Assembly: GCF_042648365.1 (NCBI RefSeq)
Contig: NZ_JBHRXI010000015.1
Span: 1-64,000, forward strand
From: Lutimaribacter_A marinistellae
Lineage (GTDB): Bacteria; Pseudomonadota; Alphaproteobacteria; Rhodobacterales; Rhodobacteraceae
DNA: 64,000 nt
Direction: 5' to 3'
In this document: one piece after another, positions 44,246 to 53,231 of the stretch
How positions within the stretch are numbered: position 1 is the first letter of the stretch
Layout of the letters: each line of letters opens with the position of its first letter
The notes under the pieces: model-generated
What the model was told of the DNA's origin: nothing
Databases searched by the model: none
What the model saw: only the letters and a program-made list of their open reading frames with translations
Program-made: the position numbers and the translations under genes

Positions 44246-44889
44246 GACAGGCCTTCGGATTGCTGCCGGATGGGCGGGTAGAGCTTCATCAAGGCGTACC
44301 CGAGCGCGGAAACGCCACCCAGACAGATTGGCCGGGTCAGACGATGGTGGGGCGCTGCGACCTTGGTCAGCAAGAAATTCGGGCCGGCGCGAGACATGGT
44401 GATGCAGCCGATGACAACTGGTTCGCCACGCGGCGAGGTTTCATTAGTTGTTCGGGATACTGCAAAGGACAAGGTGCGATGCAGGCGGTTCCGCTGAAAG
44501 ATCCCGATGAAGAAGGCAAGAGCCCAACCTACTGTCGCACAAGGATGCAGCGGTTTCTGGAAATTGCCCAGTTCATTGGATATCCAGCCCGACACCGCCC
44601 CGACCGCCACCGCGATCGAAATCCGGACCAGTCCGGGCTGGTCATGCGCCCATCTGAAGAACCACCTCAGCATCTGGCCAGGCGTTCGGAGCGCGAGAGC
44701 CGCCATTCTTGAGACATTTTTTGCCACTCGGGGATACGCACAATGCAAGCCAACCGGTAGCGTCCGAGCAATGATCTCGATCAAGCGTGGAAGGGGCGCT
44801 GCCGGCTTTCGGCGAACTGAGTTTCCCCAACCGAATTGGTCCATCGCTATGTTCAGGTTCTGGCCCCATCGATTTTCGATTGGCGGCAT
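44242..44889 (-). CDS. Small membrane protein of unknown function
   Basis: Up to 215 residues. One convincing membrane helix is seen at about residues 88-103 (RISIAVAVGAVSGWIS), a second at about 118-134 (TVGWALAFFIGIF), and weaker ones near the end. The four-base overlap with the GH3 gene supports it being real and co-translated. The start is doubtful: ATG 44889 has a poor ribosome site, and Met 62 (near 44706) would give a 154-residue protein. I do not recognise a family. Confidence 0.5.
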   Translation of the reverse strand: MPPIENRWGQNLNIAMDQFGWGNSVRRKPAAPLPRLIEIIARTLPVGLHCAYPRVAKNVSRMAALALRTPGQMLRWFFRWAHDQPGLVRISIAVAVGAVSGWISNELGNFQKPLHPCATVGWALAFFIGIFQRNRLHRTLSFAVSRTTNETSPRGEPVVIGCITMSRAGPNFLLTKVAAPHHRLTRPICLGGVSALGYALMKLYPPIRQQSEGLS

Positions 44890-45046
44890 GATTCATCGGG
44901 CAAAAACAGAGCGGTGACGTGTCTGCCTTCTTCTGGCCGAGAGATGCGACAATGGCGTTCCTCGCCCCATATCTCCCGAATCCAAGGGCAATCCTGGCGT
45001 CGATGATCCGCGTGTCTTGAGTGGATACTGGGTATGGGTCCTGACA

Positions 45047-46972
45047 CTAGTCCTTTGGTGTATACCAGATTGGTGAGGAGTAGGCGCGTTCCTGATGTAT
45101 CAGTTGAGCCTCTTCCGGCAGCTCAATTCCGAAGCGGACCTTGTCGTACACGACCCAACGAGGCGTTGGTATCTCCAAAGCGCGCACATAGTAGAATGCT
45201 CGTTCGGCAGCGTTGAAATCGGGATCGGTCCAGACGACCGCCAGTTCTGACGTTCCGATCGAGTTGCTCCAACTTGCGGTTTCGAGATCAACAGTGTTGC
45301 CTACGGAAGGCACATTGCCATCCTCGTCAGCGACACGGTCCCCTGACCAAGCAACGTCATATACCTTCTCTTGCAGTTCTCCGTCGCTATCTAGCCAACC
45401 CTTGATGATCTGAAGTCGATCTAGATTGGCACCAATCGGATCCCGCAACGCAAAGATCAGGAAGTTGGGAGCGCCATCGCCCTCACGTGGGCGCATATCC
45501 CCGCCCATGGGAACCCCCTTGGAGTAGCCGATCTCGGCAGGCATCCGAGTGCGCAGGTCGTTTTCGGTGAAGTCCCAACCACCGAAAAAGCGCAGTCCGA
45601 TGCGCGGCCCTGTTGTGGCATAGGTCTCACGCCGTTTGAATGCATCAAAGATGGCGGCGCGCGTGTTTTCGGTTGCCCAGACGGCGGTGTATCCGGAAGC
45701 CACCAACAGATGGCCCGGGATTTCACCCAGAGCACTCTTGACGAAAGGGTGTTGAATTCGGTTCGGCGACGGTTCAACGCTGACGGATTTGCTAAAGAAA
45801 TTCTCTTCTTCAGCGGTGGTCAATGAGGTGTGGCTGTCCGTCGCCCCACCCATGCCAAACTTGTAAGGATTCACTCCGAACTTTTCTTCCAGCATCAAAC
45901 CCCGTTTCAAGGCTTCCCGTGCATACTCACCAGCTAGCATTTCGGGGGTCTTGAGTTCTGTAAGGTCCAGGTTGCCGACATCCCAGTTTTCATAGTCGGC
46001 GAACGCATCTTCAGGGCTTAGCGCTGGGTGTGCTTCGCCGTCCCCCTTGATCTGAGTGACCTCGTAGTGCGGCTCCCACCTCGCGCGGCGCTCCACATAG
46101 GTCTGATCCACCGTCTCACCGTGGTACCTTTTATCGATGGGAAACATCCACCCATTAGAGAGATTTCCATTGTGGGAGAAAGATACCGCGCGACCACCAG
46201 TCTTTTCTTCGTACATCTCCAACCAGTCATACAGGCTGTCGGGGTTGGTATCTCCGAACGGAGCTTGAGTAACCGGGGGTACGACTTGCTTTGCCCGCAC
46301 GCCGCCATCCCGAAGCATAACGTTGCGGTGGAGGTTGAAACCCTTTGGAACGGAAGTCCATTCGAACCCGATGAAAGCCGTGAAGGTCCCGGGCTCGTTG
46401 TGACGTTCGGCAGCGTCTACTATGTGCTCCCAAGTGAATGCGAAAGCGTCCGCACCTGGGCTGTACGAATTGAGCAGCAACTCCGGCAGAGTGCCCTGCG
46501 AGAAATTGGTGATGAGGTCAAACGCGGTCTCTCCTGCCGCCGCACCTCCTTTGGAATAGCCCTCGTACCATTCACGCCCTTTGGGATCGGCCAGAACACC
46601 TGGTTTGCCAGCCTGAAGATCAGGTGCGAACCCCATGAGATCCGTGTGATCGGTCAACACCATCCAGTCGAGTGGTCGCGCAAGGCGTACGGGCTGACCC
46701 GTGGAAGAGATGACTTGTTCACCCTTCGCAAATCGCCAGGCCTCATCCGGCAAGAGCGTGTTTCCAAAGGCACCCGCATCCAATGACAGACCAGTATGAA
46801 GGTGGGTGTCGCCCCAAAGAGGTCGCTCAGGTATCGTTCGGTTGGCGTAGGGTGAGAACGGCGGCGCTTTGAAAGTGCCTTCGGCGGCTTCTTGGCTCGG
46901 CACACCATCAGTCGCGAGTGCGGTTCCTGCGATTAGAATGAATGAAGCGGTTGATGACAGAAGTCGTCTCAT
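45047..46972 (-). CDS. DUF3604 family secreted protein
   Basis: 641 residues from ATG 46972 (GAGGGAAAAAG upstream). A Sec signal peptide (MRRLLSSTASFILIAGTALA) is followed by a PHP-like metal-site pattern: GDTHLHTGLSLDAG near residue 55, LTDHTDLMG near 105 and FSHNGNLSNGW near 262. Late segments TGPRIGLRFFGG and PRWVVYDKVRFG complete the DUF3604 layout. It is probably a periplasmic or lipid-modifying hydrolase, but the family has no established reaction that I can name. It lies 157 bp from the membrane protein gene on the same strand. Confidence 0.85.
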   Translation of the reverse strand: MRRLLSSTASFILIAGTALATDGVPSQEAAEGTFKAPPFSPYANRTIPERPLWGDTHLHTGLSLDAGAFGNTLLPDEAWRFAKGEQVISSTGQPVRLARPLDWMVLTDHTDLMGFAPDLQAGKPGVLADPKGREWYEGYSKGGAAAGETAFDLITNFSQGTLPELLLNSYSPGADAFAFTWEHIVDAAERHNEPGTFTAFIGFEWTSVPKGFNLHRNVMLRDGGVRAKQVVPPVTQAPFGDTNPDSLYDWLEMYEEKTGGRAVSFSHNGNLSNGWMFPIDKRYHGETVDQTYVERRARWEPHYEVTQIKGDGEAHPALSPEDAFADYENWDVGNLDLTELKTPEMLAGEYAREALKRGLMLEEKFGVNPYKFGMGGATDSHTSLTTAEEENFFSKSVSVEPSPNRIQHPFVKSALGEIPGHLLVASGYTAVWATENTRAAIFDAFKRRETYATTGPRIGLRFFGGWDFTENDLRTRMPAEIGYSKGVPMGGDMRPREGDGAPNFLIFALRDPIGANLDRLQIIKGWLDSDGELQEKVYDVAWSGDRVADEDGNVPSVGNTVDLETASWSNSIGTSELAVVWTDPDFNAAERAFYYVRALEIPTPRWVVYDKVRFGIELPEEAQLIHQERAYSSPIWYTPKD

Positions 46973-48030
46973 CTTTTTCCCTCGCACGAGTGCCATATCA
47001 AAGTGTTTTGCAGCAGGTTGTGACCCTGGGTAAGGATGACAGCTTTCATCCTGTGTGCGTTAGTGTTTTTTAAGCGACCTTGCCGTAGTTCGACCTCGTC
47101 ACCACGTTTCGGGTCGCCTAGAGCTGCGACCCTGGCAACTTCGTGGACAATCGGTAGCCAGAATCGCGGTTAATCCCGTTGGATAAAAGGACTATCCCGA
47201 TCATCGGGCACAGGGCATCCAGTTGGAAAGCCCGCTCATTGATGCTCAGCACAACCATCCAAGACGGCCATGCCACACACGCGGGTGGCGCCGTCTTTTC
47301 CGTTGGCCCGCTGCGGACGATCATCAGACTGATGTATGAAAACATGGCAAAACAATGCGGGGGTGGGATCGCGTTTTCGCTGGGGGCGGCAAAAACCATC
47401 CTGTCCCTAGGAAGAGCGTCATCGCGAGGACGCTCACATCCATGGCGCCCAAGAAGACTTGGTTGAGACGTTTGACACAGCCGTAAGCTCATTTATCGGC
47501 GGCGATCCCGCACTTCTGCCTCACAACGCCTCGGTTTTGGATCGCGACGGTAACCGGATCGAACCTTTGTCCGGGGATGCGCGCAGCCTGTGTTATCGGA
47601 CGGAGTTTCCGGAAACGCATTCGGGGCGATTGTGCCTCTTCGTTCAGTATAGTCGTCAAGGAAGGATGGCCTTGTCGGCAATATGGTCTACTCGGTTCGA
47701 TGACAACGCCAGTTAGGCGCGCTTCGTCGAGTCGGCTTTTTGGTTCTTGGCCTGGGTAGACCTGTGTTGGCTCAGAAAGCGATTGGCAGGACACGCCGAT
47801 ACGCCCAGTTCCAGTCGCACATTGTCGATACTCCGGCAACGACTCGAAGGGCATCGAAGTATCCTGGCAACCTCAACCCCGACGACTTGCCAACAGTCAG
47901 GTTCGACAGCGCACGGGTAGGCGGACCGCTTTTCAGGGAATGACCTGATCGAGATGCGCAGCTCGGATATCGTGCAGAAAACATCACCGAAATCGGGAAG
48001 TCTTTGAAATCAGGGTCTTGATTTCTTGGA
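46973..48030. other. 1.06-kb gene-poor region between DUF3604 gene and tRNA-Leu
   Basis: Several short open frames exist on both strands, but none has a ribosome site, recognisable family or codon pattern I can support. It looks like degraded or non-coding DNA next to the 3' end of tRNA-Leu. No direct repeat of the tRNA 3' end was noticed. Confidence 0.55.
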
Positions 48031-48117
48031 TGGTGCGAGCGGTCGGACTCGAACCGACACGGATTTCACCCCACTGGAACCTAAATCCAGCGCGTCTACC
48101 AGTTTCGCCACGCTCGC
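48031..48117 (-). tRNA. tRNA-Leu (anticodon UAG)
   Basis: 87 bases including encoded CCA. Acceptor arms GCGAGCG and CGCTCGC pair exactly. The anticodon stem-loop is CTGGA-TTTAGGT-TCCAG, with anticodon TAG, and the T-arm is GTCGG-TTCGAGT-CCGAC. A long variable arm (class II) is present. On the - strand, so its 3' end faces the gene-poor DNA to the left. Confidence 0.95.
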
Positions 48118-48325
48118 AAATCCGGCCCATATCCGGACGTGGTGCGCGATCATCTATCAGTGCGTTGCAGGCGGATCAAGCGCAGACGAGGTTCGAGAGA
48201 AACTCCGATCAATCGCATCTACAGCCTGTAAGAGCGTGCTGGATGCGGTATCAAAAATCGCGGCCAAAAAATCGTCATGACCCTCTGGACGCCCCCGAAA
48301 GCCATTGCTATACGGCGCCCACCGT

Positions 48326-48400
48326 TCCGGCGTAGCTCAGCGGTAGAGCAGTTGACTGTTAATCAATTGGTCGTAGGTTCGATCCCTACCGCCGGAGCCA
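48326..48400 (+). tRNA. tRNA-Asn (anticodon GUU)
   Basis: 75 bases including encoded CCA. Acceptor arms TCCGGCG and CGCCGGA pair exactly, the D-arm is GCTC-AGCGGTA-GAGC, the anticodon loop is CTGTTAA with anticodon GTT, and the T-arm is GTAGG-TTCGATC-CCTAC. It is divergent from tRNA-Leu across 208 bp in which I see no other gene. Confidence 0.95.
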
Positions 48401-49449
48401 TCTTCCTCTCCAACCACTTTGTAAATGGGCCGTGACGCCAAATCCCATGTCTGGGCCAGCGGTTGGGAGCCATTGCATTTTCTTGCCCCGCAACGGAAGA
48501 GAATCTGGTCAGACCCCTAGGATCTGCATGTCGCATTATGATAGCGTTGAGGCGGCCATAACCGCCTTTCGGCTAGAAAACTTCGGTGACTTGCGTGTTC
48601 GGATTTACGACTATGGTCCAAACCCGTTGATCCGGCGACATCCCAAACCAGGCTGTGCTGCTCGTTTACGCACAGTGCGTGAAGATTTGGAGTGCTGAAT
48701 TGGTCAAGGCGTATGTGCCGAAAGGTCTTGCGGCCGCGGGCAGGGCGCTGGACTGCAAGACCGCGCTGCTGTGCAAAGCCAGAACGATGCGACTCAGGGC
48801 TTTGGCAACGTAGATCGTTTGAAGGGCGGACTGGTTCTGGTTCTCGACGGGTAAGCTGTCGACAACCTGCTTTACAGGACAGTAGTCGCAGCCCTCGACA
48901 CGGCGCGCCACGGCGCGTCGCCTCACTTGGTTGTCCAGCCTTTCAGCACCCTTGGAGTCCCGCGCGTGAGTTGTCAAAAAAAAGTCTGCGGACACAATTC
49001 TCCAACAAAACCATTCAGATATTCGCATGAAATTGTGATCGGAATTTTCTTGCCTCGTCACAAAACCGTTGCTTGCCATTTCTCCGGTTGGATGTCACGA
49101 GCGACGCCGGTCTCGTCAGGATGTCCCAACATGATCCGTTTCTCCCTCAACGAAGTTCGGTTTTTCGGTAAGGTTGCAACTCGCAAACCCGCCCGAATGT
49201 TCCGCGCTAACGCAACGGATTGTTTGGGGGATGTTGAAAATGCTGCACGTGGGAAATGCGCGTTGGTGATTACACAAAACTGTTTGGGTGTTTTGCTAAC
49301 ATCATGGCACACGGTGATCCGGCCAGCCCCCTCGATGGCCGGAAGCGGGTGCCGTGCACTGTTTTCATAAGTCCCGGCGAGTCCAAGGTAACTGGTGCCC
49401 GGTCACAAGTCCTCCTCCTCCTATGACTGAAACCAAGAGTGGTGTTCAA
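48401..49449. other. 1.05-kb region without supported genes between tRNA-Asn and the porin
   Basis: No frame here shows a recognisable product. The right part (about 48970-49400) is AT-richer and probably holds the porin promoter and leader, but I cannot point to a clear -35/-10 pair. Confidence 0.55.
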
Positions 49450-50583
49450 ATGGCAAAGAACCTGAAATTCAAATCCGCCGTTGCGGTCTGCGCGCTGGTA
49501 GCAGCTGCGCCGGCTGCAGCCGAGCTGAAGTACGAAAACGCGTCCGGCGGCTACGTCCTTCTGTATGGTCAGTTCCACCCCGGCTTCAGCGCGGTTGACG
49601 ACGGCGTTGACAGCTACAACCAGTTCGCCGACTCCGACGTATCCAACAGCCGCGTCGGCTTGCGTTTGATGCAGCCCCTGCAGGGCGGCATGGAATTCCG
49701 GTTCCGCTTTGAAACCGCGCTCGGTTTCCCGGCGACGTCGGAATACGACCAGAATGGCTCGACAGGTGTTTCGAGCTGGTCGCGGACCGACCTGCGTCAC
49801 ATCGATTTCTCGCTGAGTGGCGACTGGGGTACACTGTCTGCCGGTCAGGGCAGCATGTCCGCCGATGGCGCGGCTGAGATCGCCGGTGGTGCGATTTCCC
49901 TGCCGATGTATTCCTACACTGGCGACGGCAACGGTCTGTACCAGTTCCGCACGGCTGGCGGCGCGCTGTCCGGTGTGACCATCGGCGATGTTTTTGACAA
50001 CTTCGACGGTTCGCGTCGCGGCCGGATCCGGTACGACTCTCCGACCTTCAACGGTTTCTCGGTGGCCGTCGCATACGGTAAGAACATTCTTGCCAACCCG
50101 CAGCCCGACGACAAGTTCGCAGACATCGCGCTGATGTATGAGAACGAGTTTGCCAATGGTATCGAGTTCGAAGGTGCGCTGGCCTACCAGTGGCGTGATC
50201 GTCCCGGCACCGAGAACACGGACTCCTTCATTGCTTCGGGTGCCATCACCTTGCCCGTCGGTCTGGCCTTTGCAGCCGCATATGGCGACCAAAACGACAA
50301 GCGGCCGGGCGCCACGGATCCCAGCTACTGGTACGTTCAGGCGGCGTATGATGCGAACTTCCTGGCTGTCGGGACCACCAGCTTCGGCATCGACTACTAC
50401 TCGGGCAAGGACTACAACTCGGTCGGCTCGGACAGCGAAGCCTGGGGCGTCGGCGTTCTGCAGGAGTTCGAAGACGCGAATGTCGAGGCTTACCTGACAT
50501 ACCGCAATCACAGCTTTGATGAGGTTGCCACCAACTACCAGGATGTTTCGTCCTGGCTGCTGGGCGCACGCTGGAAGTTCTGA
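49450..50583 (+). CDS. Outer-membrane general porin
   Basis: 377 residues. A signal peptide (MAKNLKFKSAVAVCALVAAAPAAA) is followed by alternating-hydrophobicity beta strands and the Rhodobacterales porin pattern (YGQFHPGFSAVDDG; SRVGLRLMQPLQGGMEFRFRFE; RRGRIRYDSPTFNGFSVAVAYG). The last residue is Phe, as required for Bam-dependent assembly. ATG 49450 gives the normal signal peptide; ATG 49423 in the same frame would add nine residues. It should form a trimeric channel for small hydrophilic solutes. Confidence 0.9.
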   Translation: MAKNLKFKSAVAVCALVAAAPAAAELKYENASGGYVLLYGQFHPGFSAVDDGVDSYNQFADSDVSNSRVGLRLMQPLQGGMEFRFRFETALGFPATSEYDQNGSTGVSSWSRTDLRHIDFSLSGDWGTLSAGQGSMSADGAAEIAGGAISLPMYSYTGDGNGLYQFRTAGGALSGVTIGDVFDNFDGSRRGRIRYDSPTFNGFSVAVAYGKNILANPQPDDKFADIALMYENEFANGIEFEGALAYQWRDRPGTENTDSFIASGAITLPVGLAFAAAYGDQNDKRPGATDPSYWYVQAAYDANFLAVGTTSFGIDYYSGKDYNSVGSDSEAWGVGVLQEFEDANVEAYLTYRNHSFDEVATNYQDVSSWLLGARWKF

Positions 50584-50678
50584 TCGCGTCAGCGTTCGAA
50601 AGCCGATTGCAAGCCCACGCGCGCCAAACCCCTCTTGCGCGCGCGGGGCAGGGCAAATAGAAGGCATCAAATTTGCCC

Positions 50679-50701
50679 GGCGCGCGTCATGGACGCGCGC
50701 C
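50679..50701 (+). other. Perfect stem-loop in the trigger-factor leader
   Basis: GGCGCGCGTC (50679-50688), loop ATG, GACGCGCGCC (50692-50701), ten G/C-rich pairs. It ends 22 bp before the tig start and has no T-run. It may end the porin message without a U-tract or act as a 5' leader element of tig. Confidence 0.5.
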
Positions 50702-50723
50702 TCTAAACTTATAGGGAAGACCA

Positions 50724-52055
50724 ATGCAGGTAACAGAGACGCTGAACGAAGGCCTGAAGCGCGGCTATGCCATAACCGTGACGGCCGATGAACTGGACGC
50801 CAAGGTCAACGAGAAGCTCGCCGAGGCGCAGCCCGAGGTAGAGATGAAGGGCTTTCGCAAGGGCAAGGTGCCCATGGCTCTGCTCAAGAAACAGTTCGGT
50901 CAGCGTCTGATGGGCGAAGCGATGCAGGAAAGTATCGACGGCGCCATGACCAAGCATTTCGAGGACAGCGGCGACCGGCCTGCGCTCCAGCCCGAGGTCA
51001 AGATGACCAACGAGGACTGGAAAGAGGGCGACGACGTGCATGTCGAAATGTCCTATGAAAAGCTGCCCGAGATTCCCGATGTCGACCTCTCCTCGATCTC
51101 GATCGAGAAGCTGGTGGTCAAGGCCGGCGATGCCGAAGTCGACGAGGCGCTGGCCAACCTGGCCGATAACGCCAAGGATTTCGAAGCGCGCGAAGAGGGT
51201 GCCGCTGCCGAGGACGGAGATCAGGTTGTCATCGATTTCGTCGGCAAGATCGACGGCGAGGCATTCGATGGCGGCTCCGCCGAGGATTATCCGCTGGTGC
51301 TGGGTTCGAACTCCTTCATCCCGGGTTTCGAAGAGCAGCTGGTCGGTGCAAAGGCGGGCGAAGACAAGGATGTCACCGTCAGCTTCCCCGAGGAGTACCA
51401 GGCCGAGCATCTCGCCGGTAAGGAAGCGGTCTTCTCGTGCACCGTGAAAGAGGTCAAGGCGCCGAAGGCGGCCGAGGTCGATGACGAGCTTGCCAAGAAG
51501 TACGGCGCCGAGGATCTCGACGCGCTCAAGGGGCAGATCCGCGAGCGGCTGGAAGCCGAGTATTCGGGTGCGGCGCGCGCCGTGATGAAGCGCGAACTGC
51601 TGGACAAGCTGGACGATATCGTCAGCTTCGATCTGCCGCCGTCTCTGGTTGACGCCGAGGCCAAGCAGATCGCGCACCAGCTGTGGCACGAGGAAAACCC
51701 CGAGGTTCAGGGCCACGAACACGGCGAGATCGAGCCGACCGACGAACACAAGACCCTGGCCGAGCGCCGCGTGCGCCTCGGGCTGCTGCTGGCTGATCTT
51801 GGTCAGAAGGCCGAGGTCGAGGTGAGCGACGCCGAGATGACGCAGGCCGTGATGAACCAGGCCCGTCAGTATCCCGGACAGGAACGCCAGTTCTTTGAAT
51901 TCGTGCAGCAGAACCAGCAGATGCAGCAGCAGCTGCGTGCGCCGATCTTCGAAGACAAGGTTGTCGACCACGTCTTTGAGCAGGCGACTCTGACAGAAAA
52001 AGAAGTGTCGAAAGACGACCTGCAAAAAGCGGTCGAGGCACTAGAAGAAGAGTGA
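50724..52055 (+). CDS. tig: Trigger factor, ribosome-associated chaperone and prolyl isomerase
   Basis: 443 residues, the usual length. The ribosome-binding signature GFRKGKVPMALLKK is near residue 43. The FKBP-type domain covers about residues 155-240 (DGDQVVIDFVGKIDGEAFDGG; FIPGFEEQLVGAKAGEDKDV). The helical substrate-binding C-terminus is about 245-443. TAGGGAAG precedes the ATG. It binds nascent chains at the ribosome exit tunnel. A double stem-loop with T-run follows (52091-52163). Confidence 0.96.
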   Translation: MQVTETLNEGLKRGYAITVTADELDAKVNEKLAEAQPEVEMKGFRKGKVPMALLKKQFGQRLMGEAMQESIDGAMTKHFEDSGDRPALQPEVKMTNEDWKEGDDVHVEMSYEKLPEIPDVDLSSISIEKLVVKAGDAEVDEALANLADNAKDFEAREEGAAAEDGDQVVIDFVGKIDGEAFDGGSAEDYPLVLGSNSFIPGFEEQLVGAKAGEDKDVTVSFPEEYQAEHLAGKEAVFSCTVKEVKAPKAAEVDDELAKKYGAEDLDALKGQIRERLEAEYSGAARAVMKRELLDKLDDIVSFDLPPSLVDAEAKQIAHQLWHEENPEVQGHEHGEIEPTDEHKTLAERRVRLGLLLADLGQKAEVEVSDAEMTQAVMNQARQYPGQERQFFEFVQQNQQMQQQLRAPIFEDKVVDHVFEQATLTEKEVSKDDLQKAVEALEEE

Positions 52056-52090
52056 CCGACTAGGCGCGGGGCTTCACGGTAGTCCCGCGA

Positions 52091-52124
52091 CCGCCGCTCC
52101 GCCGGGGAGATTACGGAGCGGCGG
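52091..52124 (+). other. Stem-loop downstream of tig
   Basis: CCGCCGCTCCG (52091-52101) pairs with CGGAGCGGCGG (52114-52124), eleven pairs and a twelve-base loop. It stands just before the T-tailed hairpin at 52133-52163 and probably assists termination. Confidence 0.5.
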
Positions 52125-52132
52125 CCTTGAGC

Positions 52133-52163
52133 GGAGCCGCCTTTACCAAGGGCGGCTCCTTTT
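52133..52163 (+). terminator. Rho-independent terminator of tig
   Basis: GGAGCCGCC (52133-52141), nine-base loop, GGCGGCTCC (52151-52159), then TTTT. It lies between tig and the convergent luxI gene. Confidence 0.75.
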
Positions 52164-52191
52164 GCTTGCTGACAAGGCGTAGGGGGGGGGG

Positions 52192-53052
52192 TTAAGCCTC
52201 GTGTGCAAGCGCAATGGGGGCCGTGTTCTCCAGCACACGCTTCTTGATGGCGTAGCGGTCGGAGAGCGCCTCGATGAGGTCCAGAACCGCCTGTCTTTCT
52301 TGCGCGGTTTTGGCTTCGCGCATTTGCTCCACGAAATACCTTTCGAGCGTGCTGAGCGGTTTGTGATCGCTGTTTGCCGGGCTTGGTATCTGGGGTGCTG
52401 CTTCGTTCCAGGCAAAGAGTTTCAAGGCTTCGTCCTCGCTGAGAAATACATCATGTTCAATTCCGGCGTAGTCCCGGATCGCGGAAATACGCTCGTCGGA
52501 GCAATCCATTAGAGCGGCCATCGCAGTGACCTTGCCCATGGGTTTCGCGGTGCCGACATAGTCGACCGGTGCATTGCCCGAGCGTTGCAGAACGCGGTTC
52601 ATGACCGGGTCGATCACCGCAACGGCATCCAGAACCCCGGCCTCTTGCGCGTATTCAAAGGCACCGATCATCACCTCGCTCGTGACGTAGGAGACGGTGT
52701 TTCGTCCGCGTCCGGTCATCAGTCGCTTGGTGTCTACGCAAAAGCGCGTCGCTTCCCAGATCTGCGCGCTTCGTAGCGGGGGCTCGCCGTCCAGAATCGA
52801 GTGGAAGACATCTGCCAGCATGTGCGGACCCGTGGTCTGCAGCAACCGCATGCAACCGACGACATGCCCGCCATCATCCAGGCTGACGACATGAACAGGA
52901 TTCAGTTCATCGAACCGGTCCTTTTCCATTCCGTCCACGACATTGACGTCCCAACCAAGACGTCCTTCGAACACCCTTGCGCGCAGACGATGCATCTCGT
53001 CCAGAACCGGAGCGAATGAGTGTTTGTTCAAGGCGTCGATCACGATAATCAT
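52192..53052 (-). CDS. luxI: Acyl-homoserine-lactone synthase, LuxI family, with C-terminal extension
   Basis: 286 residues. The LuxI invariant residues are present: R26, F28 and W34 (RARVFEGRLGW), D45 and D48 (EKDRFDE), R69 (GCMRLL), E100 and R103 (WEATRFC). It makes AHL signals from S-adenosylmethionine and acyl-ACP. The family is normally near 200-220 residues; here a helical, charged extension of about 70 residues (216-286) follows. AGGGGGAA precedes the ATG. A perfect 20-bp dyad (53082-53101) lies 30 bp upstream, and luxR lies beyond it on the same strand. tig converges from the left. Confidence 0.92.
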   Translation of the reverse strand: MIIVIDALNKHSFAPVLDEMHRLRARVFEGRLGWDVNVVDGMEKDRFDELNPVHVVSLDDGGHVVGCMRLLQTTGPHMLADVFHSILDGEPPLRSAQIWEATRFCVDTKRLMTGRGRNTVSYVTSEVMIGAFEYAQEAGVLDAVAVIDPVMNRVLQRSGNAPVDYVGTAKPMGKVTAMAALMDCSDERISAIRDYAGIEHDVFLSEDEALKLFAWNEAAPQIPSPANSDHKPLSTLERYFVEQMREAKTAQERQAVLDLIEALSDRYAIKKRVLENTAPIALAHEA

Positions 53053-53081
53053 ATGGTATTCCCCCTACCAGTTGTTCTGAG

Positions 53082-53101
53082 TGGTAACATGATGGTTACC
53101 A
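53082..53101. promoter_or_regulatory. lux-box-like 20-bp inverted repeat upstream of luxI
   Basis: TGGTAAC (53082-53088), spacer ATGATG, GTTACCA (53095-53101): a perfect 7-6-7 dyad of the length of known lux boxes. It is centred about 40 bp before the luxI start codon, where a LuxR-AHL complex would activate transcription. Confidence 0.7.
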
Positions 53102-53231
53102 ATCCTGGCGATCAGGGCTATTGGGGTTTTCCCGTATGCCGGGGGAATGTGACGCTACGTGCCAATGCATTTGCGACCGCACTCTGCTTGCACGGCGGAT
53201 CAACTGACTGACATGGATAGGTTTTTCGCGG

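Noticed and set aside
47459..47716. Short + strand frame in the gap left of tRNA-Leu
   Set aside because: No ribosome site and no recognisable domain; not distinguishable from chance.
48432..48698. Short + strand frame right of tRNA-Asn
   Set aside because: No family, odd composition and no start signal, so I left the region as non-coding.
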